Source of the DNA: Caballeronia sordidicola
GTDB taxonomy: Bacteria; Pseudomonadota; Gammaproteobacteria; Burkholderiales; Burkholderiaceae
Length of the DNA stretch: 64,000 nt
Reading direction: 5' to 3'
Assembly: GCF_001544455.2 (NCBI RefSeq)
Contig: NZ_FCOC02000001.1
Location: 667,502 to 731,501 of the forward strand
In this document: one piece after another, positions 28,507-38,431 of the stretch
Layout: each line of letters opens with the position of its first letter
How positions within the stretch are numbered: position 1 is the stretch's first letter
Program-made: the position numbers and the translations under genes
Notes under the pieces: generated by a model
Database searches by the model: none
What the model was told of the DNA's origin: nothing
The model's input: the letters and a program-made list of their open reading frames with translations, nothing else

Positions 28507-29895
28507 ATGCCTATTACTTCGTCGCAAACTTCGCCGCAATTCGCACCGCTCGCGCAACTCGCTGCAGCCCTTCGCGACGGCAGGACCACCAGCCGGGAAC
28601 TCGTTGAACAGGCGCTCGAACACATTGCCGACCCTTTGGGACAAGGTTCCACGGCTTTCATCCACGTCGATGCCAACAGTGCCCGCGCAGCCGCCGACGC
28701 TCATGACGCGCTGCGCCGCGCGGGCACTGTCCTTTCACCGCTAGCGGGCATTCCGGTCTCGATCAAGGATCTTTTCGACATTGAAGGTCAGGTCACGCGC
28801 GCGGGTTCCCGCGTGCTGGCCGACGCACCACCGGCCAGGGCCGACGCAGTCGCCGTCGCGCGGCTGCGCCGTGCAGGCGGAGTGATTGTCGGGCGAACCA
28901 ACATGAGCGAATTCGCGTTCTCCGGCCTGGGCCTGAACCCGCATTACGGAACGCCGCGTTCGCCGTATCGGAGCGATGTGGCTGGCGACGAACGCATTGC
29001 CGGCGGATCGTCTTCCGGCGCGGCGGCATCGGTTGCCGACGGCATGGCCGCCATTGCGCTTGGCACCGATACCGGCGGATCCATCCGTATCCCGGCCGCC
29101 CTCTGCGGGCTGACCGGTTTCAAACCGACCGCCGCGCGCGTTCCCACGCAGGGCGGCGTGCCTTTATCCACAACGCTTGATTCGTTTGGACCGATAGGGT
29201 TGTCGGTAGCGTGTTGTGCGCTGGTCGACCGGATTCTGGCCGGCCGCGACGCCGTCGTGCCGGCAACCCGCCCGCTCGACGGCGTGCGTCTGGGCGTGCT
29301 GACCAACTTCGTGATGGATGGCGTCGACGAGACGGTCGCCAGCGCCTATCGCGCCGCTATCGGGCATTTATCGGCAGCGGGGGCGCTGGTGGAAGACGTG
29401 CGTTTTGGACCTCTCGACCGCATGGGCGAGATCAGCCGCTTCAGCTTTGCGGCCATGGAAGCTTACGCGTGGCACCGCCCGCTGCTTGCCGCACATGCGG
29501 ACCAGTACGATCCCCGCGTCCGCACGCGAATCATGAAAGGCGCGCCGGCAAGCGCCGCCGACTATCTCGACCTCTTGCAGGCGCGCGCCGGCATGATCGA
29601 TCAGGCGCGCACGTTGTGGCAGCGGTTCGACGCCATCGTGTGCCCCACCGTGCCCGTCGTCCCTCCACGCATTGCCGAGCTCGAACAGGACGACGAAGCG
29701 TTTGGCCGGATCAATGCGCTGATCCTGCGCAATCCGTCAGTCTTCAATTTCCTCGATAGTTGCGCGTTGTCGCTGCCCTGCCATCCGCGAGGCGACGCTC
29801 CCGTCGGCCTGATGCTGGCCGGCGCGCCCCTTGGCGACGATGCATTGCTTGCCATCGGCCGTGCGGTCGAAGCCGTGCTTGAAACCACCCGGTAG
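28507..29895 (+). CDS. Amidase (amidase signature family)
   Basis: 462 residues. The Ser-cisSer-Lys triad region is complete: Lys in PVSIKDLFDIEGQVT, the glycine/serine-rich AGGSSSGAAASVADGMAAIALGTDTGGSIR, and the nucleophile in DTGGSIRIPAALCGLTGFKPT. This resembles the AtzE/GatA-like amidases that hydrolyse small amides. It is not GatA in context, since gatB and gatC are absent. Substrate unknown. Single gene with a short leader from about 28270. Confidence 0.9.
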   Translation: MPITSSQTSPQFAPLAQLAAALRDGRTTSRELVEQALEHIADPLGQGSTAFIHVDANSARAAADAHDALRRAGTVLSPLAGIPVSIKDLFDIEGQVTRAGSRVLADAPPARADAVAVARLRRAGGVIVGRTNMSEFAFSGLGLNPHYGTPRSPYRSDVAGDERIAGGSSSGAAASVADGMAAIALGTDTGGSIRIPAALCGLTGFKPTAARVPTQGGVPLSTTLDSFGPIGLSVACCALVDRILAGRDAVVPATRPLDGVRLGVLTNFVMDGVDETVASAYRAAIGHLSAAGALVEDVRFGPLDRMGEISRFSFAAMEAYAWHRPLLAAHADQYDPRVRTRIMKGAPASAADYLDLLQARAGMIDQARTLWQRFDAIVCPTVPVVPPRIAELEQDDEAFGRINALILRNPSVFNFLDSCALSLPCHPRGDAPVGLMLAGAPLGDDALLAIGRAVEAVLETTR

Positions 29896-30016
29896 ACAAA
29901 GCAATCGACCCGACACCTGAAAACGCCCCGCAAACCGTCCCGAATCCAGGATCGCGATAGAATTCCGTCGCCGGATGCGCACTTTCAGGTGCTTTTTTCT
30001 CGAACAATTCGGAAAT

Positions 30017-30556
30017 ATGAATAACTCCTTGAATCACTTCACCATGCACGGAGACGATCGCGTGATTCGCCGCGAGCGGCGGCTGCTGGTCTTGCTTGCC
30101 GTGATAAGCCTCGGGCTGGTTGGCGGGGCGCTGTATCTCCAGTTCGTGAAAGGCGAGGATCCTTGTCCGCTTTGCATCATCCAGCGCTACTTTTTTGTGC
30201 TGATCGCGGTGTTTGCGTTGCTGGGCGCGTCGTTCAAAGGCTGGCGCGGCATCGCGCTGCTTGAAGTGCTTGTCGCGCTTTCGGCATTGGGCGGCGTGGT
30301 CGCGGCCGCGCGGCACGTCTACGTGCAGGCGCATCCGGGCTTCAGTTGCGGCTTCGATGCACTCCAGCCACTGGTGGATTCCCTGCCGCCCGCGCAGTGG
30401 CTGCCACAGGTATTCAAGGTCGCCGGACTGTGCGAAACGCCGTACCCGCCCATTCTCGGTCTCTCGCTTCCGCAGTGGGGCCTGATTGCCTTTGCCGTGA
30501 TGTTCCTGGCTGTTGCCGGGAGTTTGTGGACGAAGCGCAGATTGCGAGCATCCTGA
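30017..30556 (+). CDS. dsbB: Disulfide bond formation protein DsbB
   Basis: 179 residues from ATG 30017; a Met 14 codons earlier is possible. Four membrane helices. The first periplasmic loop has C50-P-L-C53, the quinone-linked redox pair; the second has C111 (FSCGFD) and C139 (GLCETP), which exchange with DsbA. It re-oxidises DsbA by passing electrons to ubiquinone in the inner membrane. Length and spacing are normal for the Burkholderia protein. Confidence 0.95.
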   Translation: MNNSLNHFTMHGDDRVIRRERRLLVLLAVISLGLVGGALYLQFVKGEDPCPLCIIQRYFFVLIAVFALLGASFKGWRGIALLEVLVALSALGGVVAAARHVYVQAHPGFSCGFDALQPLVDSLPPAQWLPQVFKVAGLCETPYPPILGLSLPQWGLIAFAVMFLAVAGSLWTKRRLRAS

Positions 30557-30919
30557 AAGGGGGATTCGGCGATGGTTGGAGCCTTCGCCGAAACAACACA
30601 GCATCGATTTCCCGCACTTGGTCGATCAAAGCACCGTATAACCGGGAACATCCCGCGCGCGCACGCCATCCGGCCGTCTAGGCCAGAAATCCCCTCCGGC
30701 CCAGGGGCGCTTTCGCCCATCTCGCGTCAATCGTGGCCTCGCACGCTTTCTGCTCTCATTAGCTTCGTCACATAGTCTGGATACGTTCGCCGGAATATTT
30801 TCGAGATATTGCGGTGATATCTTATTTTCTGGATGGCGATCCACGTGCGCTCTTTCGGCTGGACTTTCACCGCCGATTTCGCGTAACGCGCGCCCGATCC
30901 GCAATGTCTCGGACTCTAT
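30557..30919. other. Intergenic region upstream of xdhA
   Basis: About 360 bases. It contains an inverted repeat AGATAT-N7-ATATCT (30804–30822), inside an AT-rich stretch about 100 bases before xdhA. This is the likely promoter/operator zone of the purine operon. No gene is supported. Confidence 0.45.
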
Positions 30920-32422
30920 ATGACAACGCAAACCATCCGGTTCTTTCAGCACGGCGCACTGCGCGAAGTGCACGACGCCCCCGCCACCCGCACGGTGCTC
31001 CAGCATCTGCGTGAACACGATCAATGTACCGGCACCAAGGAAGGTTGCGCCGAAGGCGACTGCGGCGCATGCACGGTGGTTATCGGCGAACTCGATGGTG
31101 ACGGGCAACCGGTCCTGAAAGCCGTCAACGCCTGCATCCAGTTCATGCCGACGCTCGATGGCCGCGCGCTCTTCACCGTGGAAGATCTGCGCGCGAAGGA
31201 CGGCACGCTGCATCCGGTCCAGCAGGCCATGGTCGAATGCCACGGTTCGCAATGCGGCTTCTGCACCCCGGGCTTCGTGATGTCCATGTGGGCGCTCTAT
31301 CAGAACCAGCCCGCCGGCGCCGGCATGCCAACCCGCGACGAAATCAACGCCGCGCTCTCCGGCAATCTCTGCCGCTGCACAGGTTATCGGCCGATCGTGG
31401 ATGCGTCGCAGAAGATGTTCGAGTACCCGCGCGCACCACTCGATCGCGACGTGCTCAAGGATCGGCTCGAATCCATACGACGCAAGGACACGCTGGAATA
31501 CATCGCGCCCGACGCACGCGGCGCCGCCTTCGGCCGTCCGACGTTCTTCGCGCCGGTAACGCTCACGGAGTTCGCGCGGCTGCGCGCCGAGCACCCGGAC
31601 GCGCGGATTCTCGCGGGAAGCACGGACGTGGGCCTCTGGGTCACCAAGCAATTCCGCAATCTCGGCGATATTCTTTTTATCGGCAATGTGGCCGAGCTCA
31701 AGTCGCTTACCCGCGATGCACAGTGGCTGACCATTGGCGCGGCGGCGTCGCTGGAAGACGCTTACGGCGCGCTCTCGGCTGTTTATCCGGAACTCGCCGA
31801 GTTGTGGACGCGCTTTGCGTCGCGGCCGATCCGCAACGCCGGCACGCTCGGCGGCAATGTGGCGAACGGCTCGCCCATTGGAGATTCCATGCCCGCGCTG
31901 ATCGCGCTCGATGCCGAAATCGTGCTGCAACGCGCCGCCAGGACGCGCAGCATGCCGCTCGACAAGTTCTACCTCGGCTACCAGAAATCCGCGCTGGAAC
32001 CGGGTGAATTCGTGGCGGCGATTCGTGTGCCGCTGCCATCGGCGAACTTGCATTTCCGGACCTACAAGGTCTCCAAGCGCTACGACTCCGACATCTCGGC
32101 CGTGTGTGCGGCGTTCGCCATAACGCTCGATGGAACCCGCGTGAGCGCCGCGCGATTTGCCTTCGGCGGCATGGCGGCGACGCCGAAGCGGGCATCGAAT
32201 GCGGAAGCCGTTTTGTTGAACCAGGAGTGGAACGAGGAGAACGTCGAGGCCGCCATGCGCGCGCTCGACATCGACTACCAGCCGCTCACCGACATGCGCG
32301 CGTCGAGCGCGTACAGAAGCAAGGTGGCGCGCAACGTGCTGCGGCGTTTTTTCCTCGAGACGCGCGCGCACGAGCCGCTCGCCCTTCACGACGTCAACGC
32401 GTTCGCGTTCGACGTGCAATGA
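30920..32422 (+). CDS. xdhA: Xanthine dehydrogenase small subunit (FeS/FAD)
   Basis: 500 residues. The N-terminal plant-type 2Fe-2S domain has CTGTKEGCAEGDCGAC (residues 36–51). The second all-helical 2Fe-2S domain has HGSQCGFCTPGF and NLCRCTGYRP. The FAD domain follows from about residue 200 (ILAGSTDVGLWVTKQ; RPIRNAGTLGGNVANGSP), then the CO-dehydrogenase flavoprotein C-terminal domain. It passes electrons from the molybdenum subunit to NAD+. First gene of the xdhABC–ade–permease–guaD run. Confidence 0.96.
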   Translation: MTTQTIRFFQHGALREVHDAPATRTVLQHLREHDQCTGTKEGCAEGDCGACTVVIGELDGDGQPVLKAVNACIQFMPTLDGRALFTVEDLRAKDGTLHPVQQAMVECHGSQCGFCTPGFVMSMWALYQNQPAGAGMPTRDEINAALSGNLCRCTGYRPIVDASQKMFEYPRAPLDRDVLKDRLESIRRKDTLEYIAPDARGAAFGRPTFFAPVTLTEFARLRAEHPDARILAGSTDVGLWVTKQFRNLGDILFIGNVAELKSLTRDAQWLTIGAAASLEDAYGALSAVYPELAELWTRFASRPIRNAGTLGGNVANGSPIGDSMPALIALDAEIVLQRAARTRSMPLDKFYLGYQKSALEPGEFVAAIRVPLPSANLHFRTYKVSKRYDSDISAVCAAFAITLDGTRVSAARFAFGGMAATPKRASNAEAVLLNQEWNEENVEAAMRALDIDYQPLTDMRASSAYRSKVARNVLRRFFLETRAHEPLALHDVNAFAFDVQ

Positions 32423-32489
32423 GCCGCATGATCTTCATCAGCGCCGCAAGCCGCATAAACGCTGCACAAAAAGCCCCAAGGACCACGCG

Positions 32490-34940
32490 ATGAACAAGCG
32501 TACCGATCCCCTTCTCGACAGCGCCGCCGACAGCGAAATCACGGCGCGCACCGGCGAAACTTTCGACGCGGCATCGGCGAAAAAGCCGGAGCGCGCGGCG
32601 ATTGGCGTCGGCTTGCCGCACGAATCGGCGAATCTTCACGTAAGCGGCGAAGCGACCTACGTGGACGATATTGGCGAAGTGCGCGGCACGCTGCACGCAG
32701 CGCTCGGCCTCTCGCGGCATGCGCACGCGCGAATTGTCTCGATCAACCTCGACCTCGTGCTGGCCGCGCCCGGCGTGATCGCGGTCTTTACCGCCGACGA
32801 CATTCCCGGCGAGAACAACTGCGGTCCCGTGCTGCACGACGACCCGATCCTCGCCCAGGACGAGGTGCACTATCTCGGACAGCCGGTGTTTGCGGTTATC
32901 GCGCAAACGCATGATCTCGCGCGCCGTGCCGCGGCGCTTGCGAAAAGCGAGGAAGTGATCCGCTACGAACCGCTCGACGCCATCCTCACACCGCGCGATG
33001 CCAAGGCGAAAAAAGCCTTCGTGCTGCCGCCGCTGCATCTGAAACGCGGTGATCCGGACGGGAAAATGGCGTCGGCGGCGCATCGGATCCAGGGCGAATT
33101 CGAAGTCGGCGGGCAGGAACAGTTCTATCTGGAAGGGCAGATTGCCTATGCCATTCCAAAGGAACATGACGGACTGCTTCTCTACAGTTCAACGCAGCAT
33201 CCGAGTGAAATGCAGCATCTGGTCGCGCACATGCTCGACTGGCCAACGCACAACGTCCAGTGCGAATGCCGCCGGATGGGCGGCGGTTTCGGCGGCAAGG
33301 AATCGCAGTCGGGCATCTTTGCGTGCATCGCGTCGCTGGCGGCGCATTTGCTTCACAAGCCGGTGAAACTGCGCGCCGATCGCGACGACGACTTCATGAT
33401 CACCGGCAAGCGCCACGACGCCGTCTACACCTACGAAGCCGGTTTCGACAACGACGGCCGCCTGCAAGGCGCGCGCGTGGAAATCGCGTTGCGGGCGGGT
33501 TATTCGGCGGATTTGTCGGGCGCCGTGGCGACTCGCGCGGTCTGTCACTTCGATAACGCGTATTTCCTGAAGGACGTCGATATCACCGCGTTGTGCTGCC
33601 GCACGAACACGCAATCGAACACGGCGTTTCGTGGTTTCGGCGGTCCGCAAGGCGCGCTCGTGATGGAAGTGCTGATGGACGAAATCGCGCATCGATTAAA
33701 GCGCGATCCCGTCGATGTCCGCCGCGTGAACTACTACGGTGTCCATGATCGCAACATGACGCCATACGGCCAGACCGTCGAAGACAACGTGCTCGAGCCG
33801 TTGACCGACGAACTGGTGGCATCGAGTGCTTATGTGCAGCGGCGCCACGCAATCGCCGCCTTCAACGCGACCAGTCCCGTGCTCAAGCGCGGCATAGCGT
33901 TCACGCCGGTCAAATTCGGCATTTCGTTCAACGTGCCGTTCCTCAATCAGGCCGGCGCGCTCGTGCATGTCTACAAGGACGGCTCGGCGCTCGTGAACCA
34001 CGGCGGCACGGAGATGGGCCAGGGACTCAACACGAAGGTCGCGCAGGTCGTGGCGAACGCGTTGGGCGTGGCGCTGTCGAGAGTGCGCGTGACTGCCACC
34101 GATACCTCGAAGATCGTGAATACATCGGCCACGGCTGCGTCGACCGGCAGCGACCTGAACGGCAAGGCGGCGGAAGCCGCCGCGCTGACCATTCGCGCAA
34201 GGCTCGCGGAACTGGCCGCGAAACAGCTTGGCGGACGCGCGGAAGACGTGCGTTTTCATAACGGCGTGGTGGAAGCCAACGGCGGCCGGATGCCCTTCGA
34301 TCAACTCGTCGCGGCGGCATATCTTGCACGCGTGCAGTTGTGGTCCGATGGTTTCTATGCCACGCCCAAGGTCAACTGGGATTCGAAAACGCTGACCGGC
34401 CAGCCCTTCTATTACTTCGCGTATGGCGCGGCAATCTCGGAAGTCGTCGTGGACACGCTCACCGGCGAATGGCGTTTGCTGCGCGCGGATATCCTCCACG
34501 ACGCAGGCCAGTCGATCAACCCCGCGCTCGATATCGGTCAGGTGGAAGGTGGATTCGTGCAAGGCATGGGATGGCTGACCACGGAAGAACTCTGGTGGAA
34601 CCGAGATGGCCGCCTGATGACGCACGCGCCATCGACGTACAAAATTCCTTCGGTAAGCGACATTCCCGCCGCCATGAACGTGAAGCTCTTCGAGAATCAG
34701 AACGTGGAGCCGACGGTGTTCCGGTCGAAGGCCGTGGGCGAACCGCCCTTGTTGCTCGGCTTCTCCGTGTTGCTGGCGATTCGCGCGGCCATTGCGTCGG
34801 CCGCGCCGGATTCCACCGATGCCCCGGCGTTGCGCGCGCCCGCCACGCCCGAATCCATTCTGAACGCTCTGGACGCGCAGGCATCGAAGCAAGTGTTCGA
34901 AGTCGCCGCGGACATCGCACAACCCGCCACGGTCAACTAG
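32490..34940 (+). CDS. xdhB: Xanthine dehydrogenase large subunit (molybdopterin)
   Basis: 816 residues. It has the aldehyde oxidase/xanthine dehydrogenase Mo-binding fold: CECRRMGGGFGGKESQSG, the substrate-pocket segment NTAFRGFGGPQGALV, and the catalytic Glu in KAVGEPPLLLGFSV near the C terminus. It oxidises hypoxanthine to xanthine and xanthine to urate in the cytoplasm. About 800 residues is normal for the two-subunit bacterial enzyme. Separated from xdhA by 67 bases. Confidence 0.96.
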   Translation: MNKRTDPLLDSAADSEITARTGETFDAASAKKPERAAIGVGLPHESANLHVSGEATYVDDIGEVRGTLHAALGLSRHAHARIVSINLDLVLAAPGVIAVFTADDIPGENNCGPVLHDDPILAQDEVHYLGQPVFAVIAQTHDLARRAAALAKSEEVIRYEPLDAILTPRDAKAKKAFVLPPLHLKRGDPDGKMASAAHRIQGEFEVGGQEQFYLEGQIAYAIPKEHDGLLLYSSTQHPSEMQHLVAHMLDWPTHNVQCECRRMGGGFGGKESQSGIFACIASLAAHLLHKPVKLRADRDDDFMITGKRHDAVYTYEAGFDNDGRLQGARVEIALRAGYSADLSGAVATRAVCHFDNAYFLKDVDITALCCRTNTQSNTAFRGFGGPQGALVMEVLMDEIAHRLKRDPVDVRRVNYYGVHDRNMTPYGQTVEDNVLEPLTDELVASSAYVQRRHAIAAFNATSPVLKRGIAFTPVKFGISFNVPFLNQAGALVHVYKDGSALVNHGGTEMGQGLNTKVAQVVANALGVALSRVRVTATDTSKIVNTSATAASTGSDLNGKAAEAAALTIRARLAELAAKQLGGRAEDVRFHNGVVEANGGRMPFDQLVAAAYLARVQLWSDGFYATPKVNWDSKTLTGQPFYYFAYGAAISEVVVDTLTGEWRLLRADILHDAGQSINPALDIGQVEGGFVQGMGWLTTEELWWNRDGRLMTHAPSTYKIPSVSDIPAAMNVKLFENQNVEPTVFRSKAVGEPPLLLGFSVLLAIRAAIASAAPDSTDAPALRAPATPESILNALDAQASKQVFEVAADIAQPATVN

Positions 34941-34949
34941 GAGCGCGCA

Positions 34950-35975
34950 ATGCAAGCCTGGCTGCACGATCTGCAACACCTTCTCGCACACGGCGACGCC
35001 GTCGTGCTGGTGACGGTTGCGCGCGTGCAAGGCTCGGCGCCGCGCGAACCGGGCACCAAGATGCTCGTCACACGCGACGAAGCACGCCACACCATCGGCG
35101 GCGGGCATCTTGAATGGAAGGCCATTGAAACCGCGCGGCAAGTGCTGAAAGACGGCGCACGTAGTCCTCACATGCGCCGCCTCGAACGCTTTGCATTGGG
35201 ACCGAGCCTCGGCCAATGTTGCGGCGGCTCGGTTGTGCTGGCGTTCGAGCGGCTGGATATCGGCGATCTGGGATGGGTGACGTCGCTGAACAAGCGCCTG
35301 GCGCAGGGACATTCGACCGTGCGCAGCGTCGGCTTCGGTCCTGTTCCGGATGCCGTGATGCTCTCCGATCCCGAGCCCGGCGTGAGCGAACAGGATTGCC
35401 TGCTCTGGGACGGCGCGGGATTCGACGAAAGCGGCGCCTTGCTGACTGAAACCATCGCGTTGCGGGAATTCTCCGTGGTGCTGTTCGGCGCGGGACACGT
35501 GGGCGCCGCAATCGTCAAGGTGCTGGCGAATCTGCCGTGCCGCGTGGTCTGGGTCGATGAACGCGACGAGACCTTCCCCGCGGTGGATCATCTTCCCGGC
35601 AACGTCACCATGGACGCAAGCGGCACGCCGGAATCGGCGGTGGACGAAGCGCAGCCCAACAGCTACTTCCTGGTGATGACGCACAACCACGCGCTCGATC
35701 TCGCGCTTGCCGAACGCATCCTACACCGCGGGGATTTTGCGTTTTTCGGCATGATCGGCTCGCATACAAAGAAGGTTCAATTCGAGCGCAAGCTGGCGGC
35801 GCGCGGTATCGATGCAATGCGCATTGGCCGCATGACCTGTCCCATCGGCGTGCCCGGCATTGCCGATAAAGCGCCCGAAATGATTGCTGTCTCCGTTGCA
35901 GCCCAGTTGTTGCAGAAGGTCGAGGAGCACGCCGCGCGCGGCTACAATTCCGCGCAGCATCCGCAAATCGCGTGA
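34950..35975 (+). CDS. xdhC: Xanthine dehydrogenase accessory protein XdhC
   Basis: 341 residues. The N-terminal XdhC/CoxI domain includes [15 protein letters not shown] and the conserved Cys-Cys in [17 protein letters not shown]. The C-terminal Rossmann domain ([21 protein letters not shown]) ends with [12 protein letters not shown]. XdhC binds the molybdenum cofactor, supports its sulfuration and inserts it into the XdhB subunit. The start lies 9 bases after the xdhB stop. Confidence 0.95.
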   Translation: MQAWLHDLQHLLAHGDAVVLVTVARVQGSAPREPGTKMLVTRDEARHTIGGGHLEWKAIETARQVLKDGARSPHMRRLERFALGPSLGQCCGGSVVLAFERLDIGDLGWVTSLNKRLAQGHSTVRSVGFGPVPDAVMLSDPEPGVSEQDCLLWDGAGFDESGALLTETIALREFSVVLFGAGHVGAAIVKVLANLPCRVVWVDERDETFPAVDHLPGNVTMDASGTPESAVDEAQPNSYFLVMTHNHALDLALAERILHRGDFAFFGMIGSHTKKVQFERKLAARGIDAMRIGRMTCPIGVPGIADKAPEMIAVSVAAQLLQKVEEHAARGYNSAQHPQIA

Positions 35976-36000
35976 TCCAGACCTTTTTGAGCACAACAAC

Positions 36001-37029
36001 ATGAATCCCACTCTTGCCGACAAGATCGCCCGCGCGCCCAAGGCCGAACTCCACATCCACATTGAAGGTTCGCTCGAACCCGAACTGATTTTCGAACTGG
36101 CGAAGCGCAACGGCGTGACGCTTGCGTACGATTCCATTGAAGCGTTGCGCGCGGCCTACGCGTTCACCGACCTGCAATCGTTCCTCGACATCTATTACGC
36201 GGGCGCAAGCGTGCTGCTGCACGAGCGCGATTTCCACGACATGACCATGGCGTACGTGGAACGCGCGCTCGCAGACCATGTCACGCACACCGAAATTTTC
36301 TTCGATCCGCAGACGCACACCGAGCGCGGCGTTTCGATTGCGACGGCGGTTGCGGGTATAGAAAGCGCGCTGGCCGAGGGCGAAAAACGCGGCTTGACGA
36401 GCAAGCTGATTCTCTGTTTCCTGCGCCATCTGCCAGAAGACGATGCGCTCAGGACGTTCGATGAAGCGTTGCCTTTGTTCGATCAATACAAGCATCGGCT
36501 GATTGGCGTTGGACTGGATTCTTCGGAACGCGGTCATCCGCCGTCGAAGTTCGAGCGCGTGTTTGCGAAGGCGCGCGATAAAGGTCTGAAGCTCGTGGCG
36601 CACGCGGGCGAAGAAGGACCGCCGGCGTATGTTTATGAAGCGCTTGATCTGCTGAAGGTGGATCGCGTCGATCACGGCGTGCGCAGCATGGAAGATCCGG
36701 CGCTGGTCGCCCGTCTCGCCGATGCCCGCATTGCGTTGACGGTCTGTCCGCTGTCGAACCTGAAGCTTCGTGTGTTCGACGACATGACCAAACACACGCT
36801 CAAGGCGCTGCTCGACCAGGGCGTCGCGGTCATGATCAACTCGGACGATCCGGCGTATTTCGGCGGCTACGTGAACGCCAACTACTTCGCGATCCAGGAG
36901 GCGTTGAATCTCACCGATCCCGAGGTCTACACGCTGCTTAAAAACAGCCTGGAAGCGTCGTTCGTGACGGACGCAGAACGCGACGCGATGGTCGCCAGGC
37001 TCGATGCCTATTGGCACGCAGCGGCCTGA
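36001..37029 (+). CDS. Adenine deaminase of the adenosine-deaminase fold
   Basis: 342 residues from ATG 36001. The zinc and catalytic residues of the adenosine/AMP deaminase family are present: H18-x-H20 (ELHIHIEGS), [18 protein letters not shown], and [11 protein letters not shown]. From memory the sequence tracks Pseudomonas aeruginosa PA0148 closely ([29 protein letters not shown]), an enzyme shown to deaminate adenine rather than adenosine. I therefore infer adenine to hypoxanthine, feeding xdhAB. Automated annotation would probably call it Add. It sits 25 bases after xdhC. Confidence 0.88.
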   Translation: MNPTLADKIARAPKAELHIHIEGSLEPELIFELAKRNGVTLAYDSIEALRAAYAFTDLQSFLDIYYAGASVLLHERDFHDMTMAYVERALADHVTHTEIFFDPQTHTERGVSIATAVAGIESALAEGEKRGLTSKLILCFLRHLPEDDALRTFDEALPLFDQYKHRLIGVGLDSSERGHPPSKFERVFAKARDKGLKLVAHAGEEGPPAYVYEALDLLKVDRVDHGVRSMEDPALVARLADARIALTVCPLSNLKLRVFDDMTKHTLKALLDQGVAVMINSDDPAYFGGYVNANYFAIQEALNLTDPEVYTLLKNSLEASFVTDAERDAMVARLDAYWHAAA

Positions 37030-37043
37030 CGCGCGGGAACATC

Positions 37044-38405
37044 ATGGCATCGATCACAAACGACACCACCACGCTCGAGCGTTTCTTCGGCATCCGCGCG
37101 GCAGGTTCGCGCACGAAGACCGAAATTGTCGCGGGCATCACGACCTTTCTCACGGCGATGTACATCATCGTCGTCAATCCCGGAATCCTGTCGCAAGCCG
37201 GCGTTCCCTTTCCTGCCGCGCTGACGGCGACCGTGATCGTCAGTTTCCTCGGCAGTTGCGCAATGGGCCTGTACGCGCGCAATCCCGTGCTGGTCGCGCC
37301 GGGCATGGGCATGAACGCGCTCTTTACATTCGTCATGGTCCACGGCGGCAAGATGCCGTGGCAAACCGCGCTTGGCTGCGTATTCTGGGCCGGCGTGATC
37401 TTCGCGGTCCTCGCGTTGTTCAACGCGCGCAAGCTCGTCGTCGATGCAATTCCGGCGAACCTGCGCCACGCCGTATCGTGCGGCATCGGCCTTTTTATCA
37501 GCCTGATCGGCCTGGTCAACGCGAAGTTCGTGGTTGGCGATCCGGTCACGATCGTGCATTCGGCATCGCTCAATCCGGTGGTCATCACGTTCCTGATCGG
37601 CCTTGCCGTGACCACGATCCTGGTGGCGCGCAAGGTGACCGGCGCTCTGATGCTCGGCATCATTTTCACGACCGTGATCGCGATTCCCATCGGCCGCTTC
37701 TGGGGCGACGGCACCGCTTACTGGCCCGCCGCCATCGCCACGAAAACCCTCGTGAACTGGAACGGCCTGTTTTCCGCGCCGGACTTCTCCGCGCTCGGTC
37801 AACTCGATATTTTCGGCTCGCTGAAGGTGATCTACTGGCCGTTCATCTTCGTGATGCTGTTCACGTCGTTCTTCGACGCGCTCTCGACCTTCATGGCGAT
37901 CTCGGAAGCCGGCAAGCTCTACGATAAAGACGGCAACCCGCGCAATATCCGCGAGTCGATGATGGTCGATTCGTTCTCCGCCCTTATTTCCGCGCCGCTC
38001 GGCACGAGTCCGGCGAACGCCTACATTGAATCGGCGGCGGGGATTTCGGCCGGCGGACGCACCGGGCTCGTGGCGGTCGTCGCGGGATTGTGTTTCCTGC
38101 CTTTCCTGTTCCTCTCGCCGCTGCTTTCGCTTGTGCCCGCAATCGCGACGGCGCCAGCGCTCGTGCTCGTTGGCGTGTTCATGATGGAATCGATCACGAA
38201 GATCGAATGGGGCCGTTTCGACGAGGCCATTCCCGCTTTCCTCGCCATGATCCTGATCCCGCTGACCTACTCGATCACGGACGGCATTGCGTACGGTTTT
38301 CTCGCGTTTGTCGTGATCAAGTTCTTCACGGGCCGCAGAAAAGAAATCAAGCCGGCGATGTGGATTGTCGCCGCGCTCTCGCTGCTGCTTTTGACACAGC
38401 TATAA
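37044..38405 (+). CDS. NCS2 family purine base permease
   Basis: 453 residues from ATG 37044 (MASITNDTTTLERFFGI); about 12–14 membrane helices. EIVAGITTFLTAMYIIVVNPGIL is the N-terminal signature of the AzgA-like branch of nucleobase:cation symporters (adenine, guanine and hypoxanthine carriers such as PurP and GhxP). VLVAPGMGMNALF and GTSPANAYIESAAGISAGGRTG are its conserved stretches. It imports purine bases across the inner membrane for the enzymes encoded around it. 14 bases separate it from the deaminase gene. Confidence 0.92.
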   Translation: MASITNDTTTLERFFGIRAAGSRTKTEIVAGITTFLTAMYIIVVNPGILSQAGVPFPAALTATVIVSFLGSCAMGLYARNPVLVAPGMGMNALFTFVMVHGGKMPWQTALGCVFWAGVIFAVLALFNARKLVVDAIPANLRHAVSCGIGLFISLIGLVNAKFVVGDPVTIVHSASLNPVVITFLIGLAVTTILVARKVTGALMLGIIFTTVIAIPIGRFWGDGTAYWPAAIATKTLVNWNGLFSAPDFSALGQLDIFGSLKVIYWPFIFVMLFTSFFDALSTFMAISEAGKLYDKDGNPRNIRESMMVDSFSALISAPLGTSPANAYIESAAGISAGGRTGLVAVVAGLCFLPFLFLSPLLSLVPAIATAPALVLVGVFMMESITKIEWGRFDEAIPAFLAMILIPLTYSITDGIAYGFLAFVVIKFFTGRRKEIKPAMWIVAALSLLLLTQL

Positions 38406-38431
38406 CAAGCTTTACTGGAGACGTTTCAACC

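Noticed and set aside
30626..32419. A 597-codon minus-strand frame opposite xdhA
   Set aside because: Shadow of the high-GC xdhA gene; composition unlike a protein.
33696..35690. A 664-codon minus-strand frame opposite xdhB and xdhC
   Set aside because: Same shadow effect; no start signal or recognisable domain.
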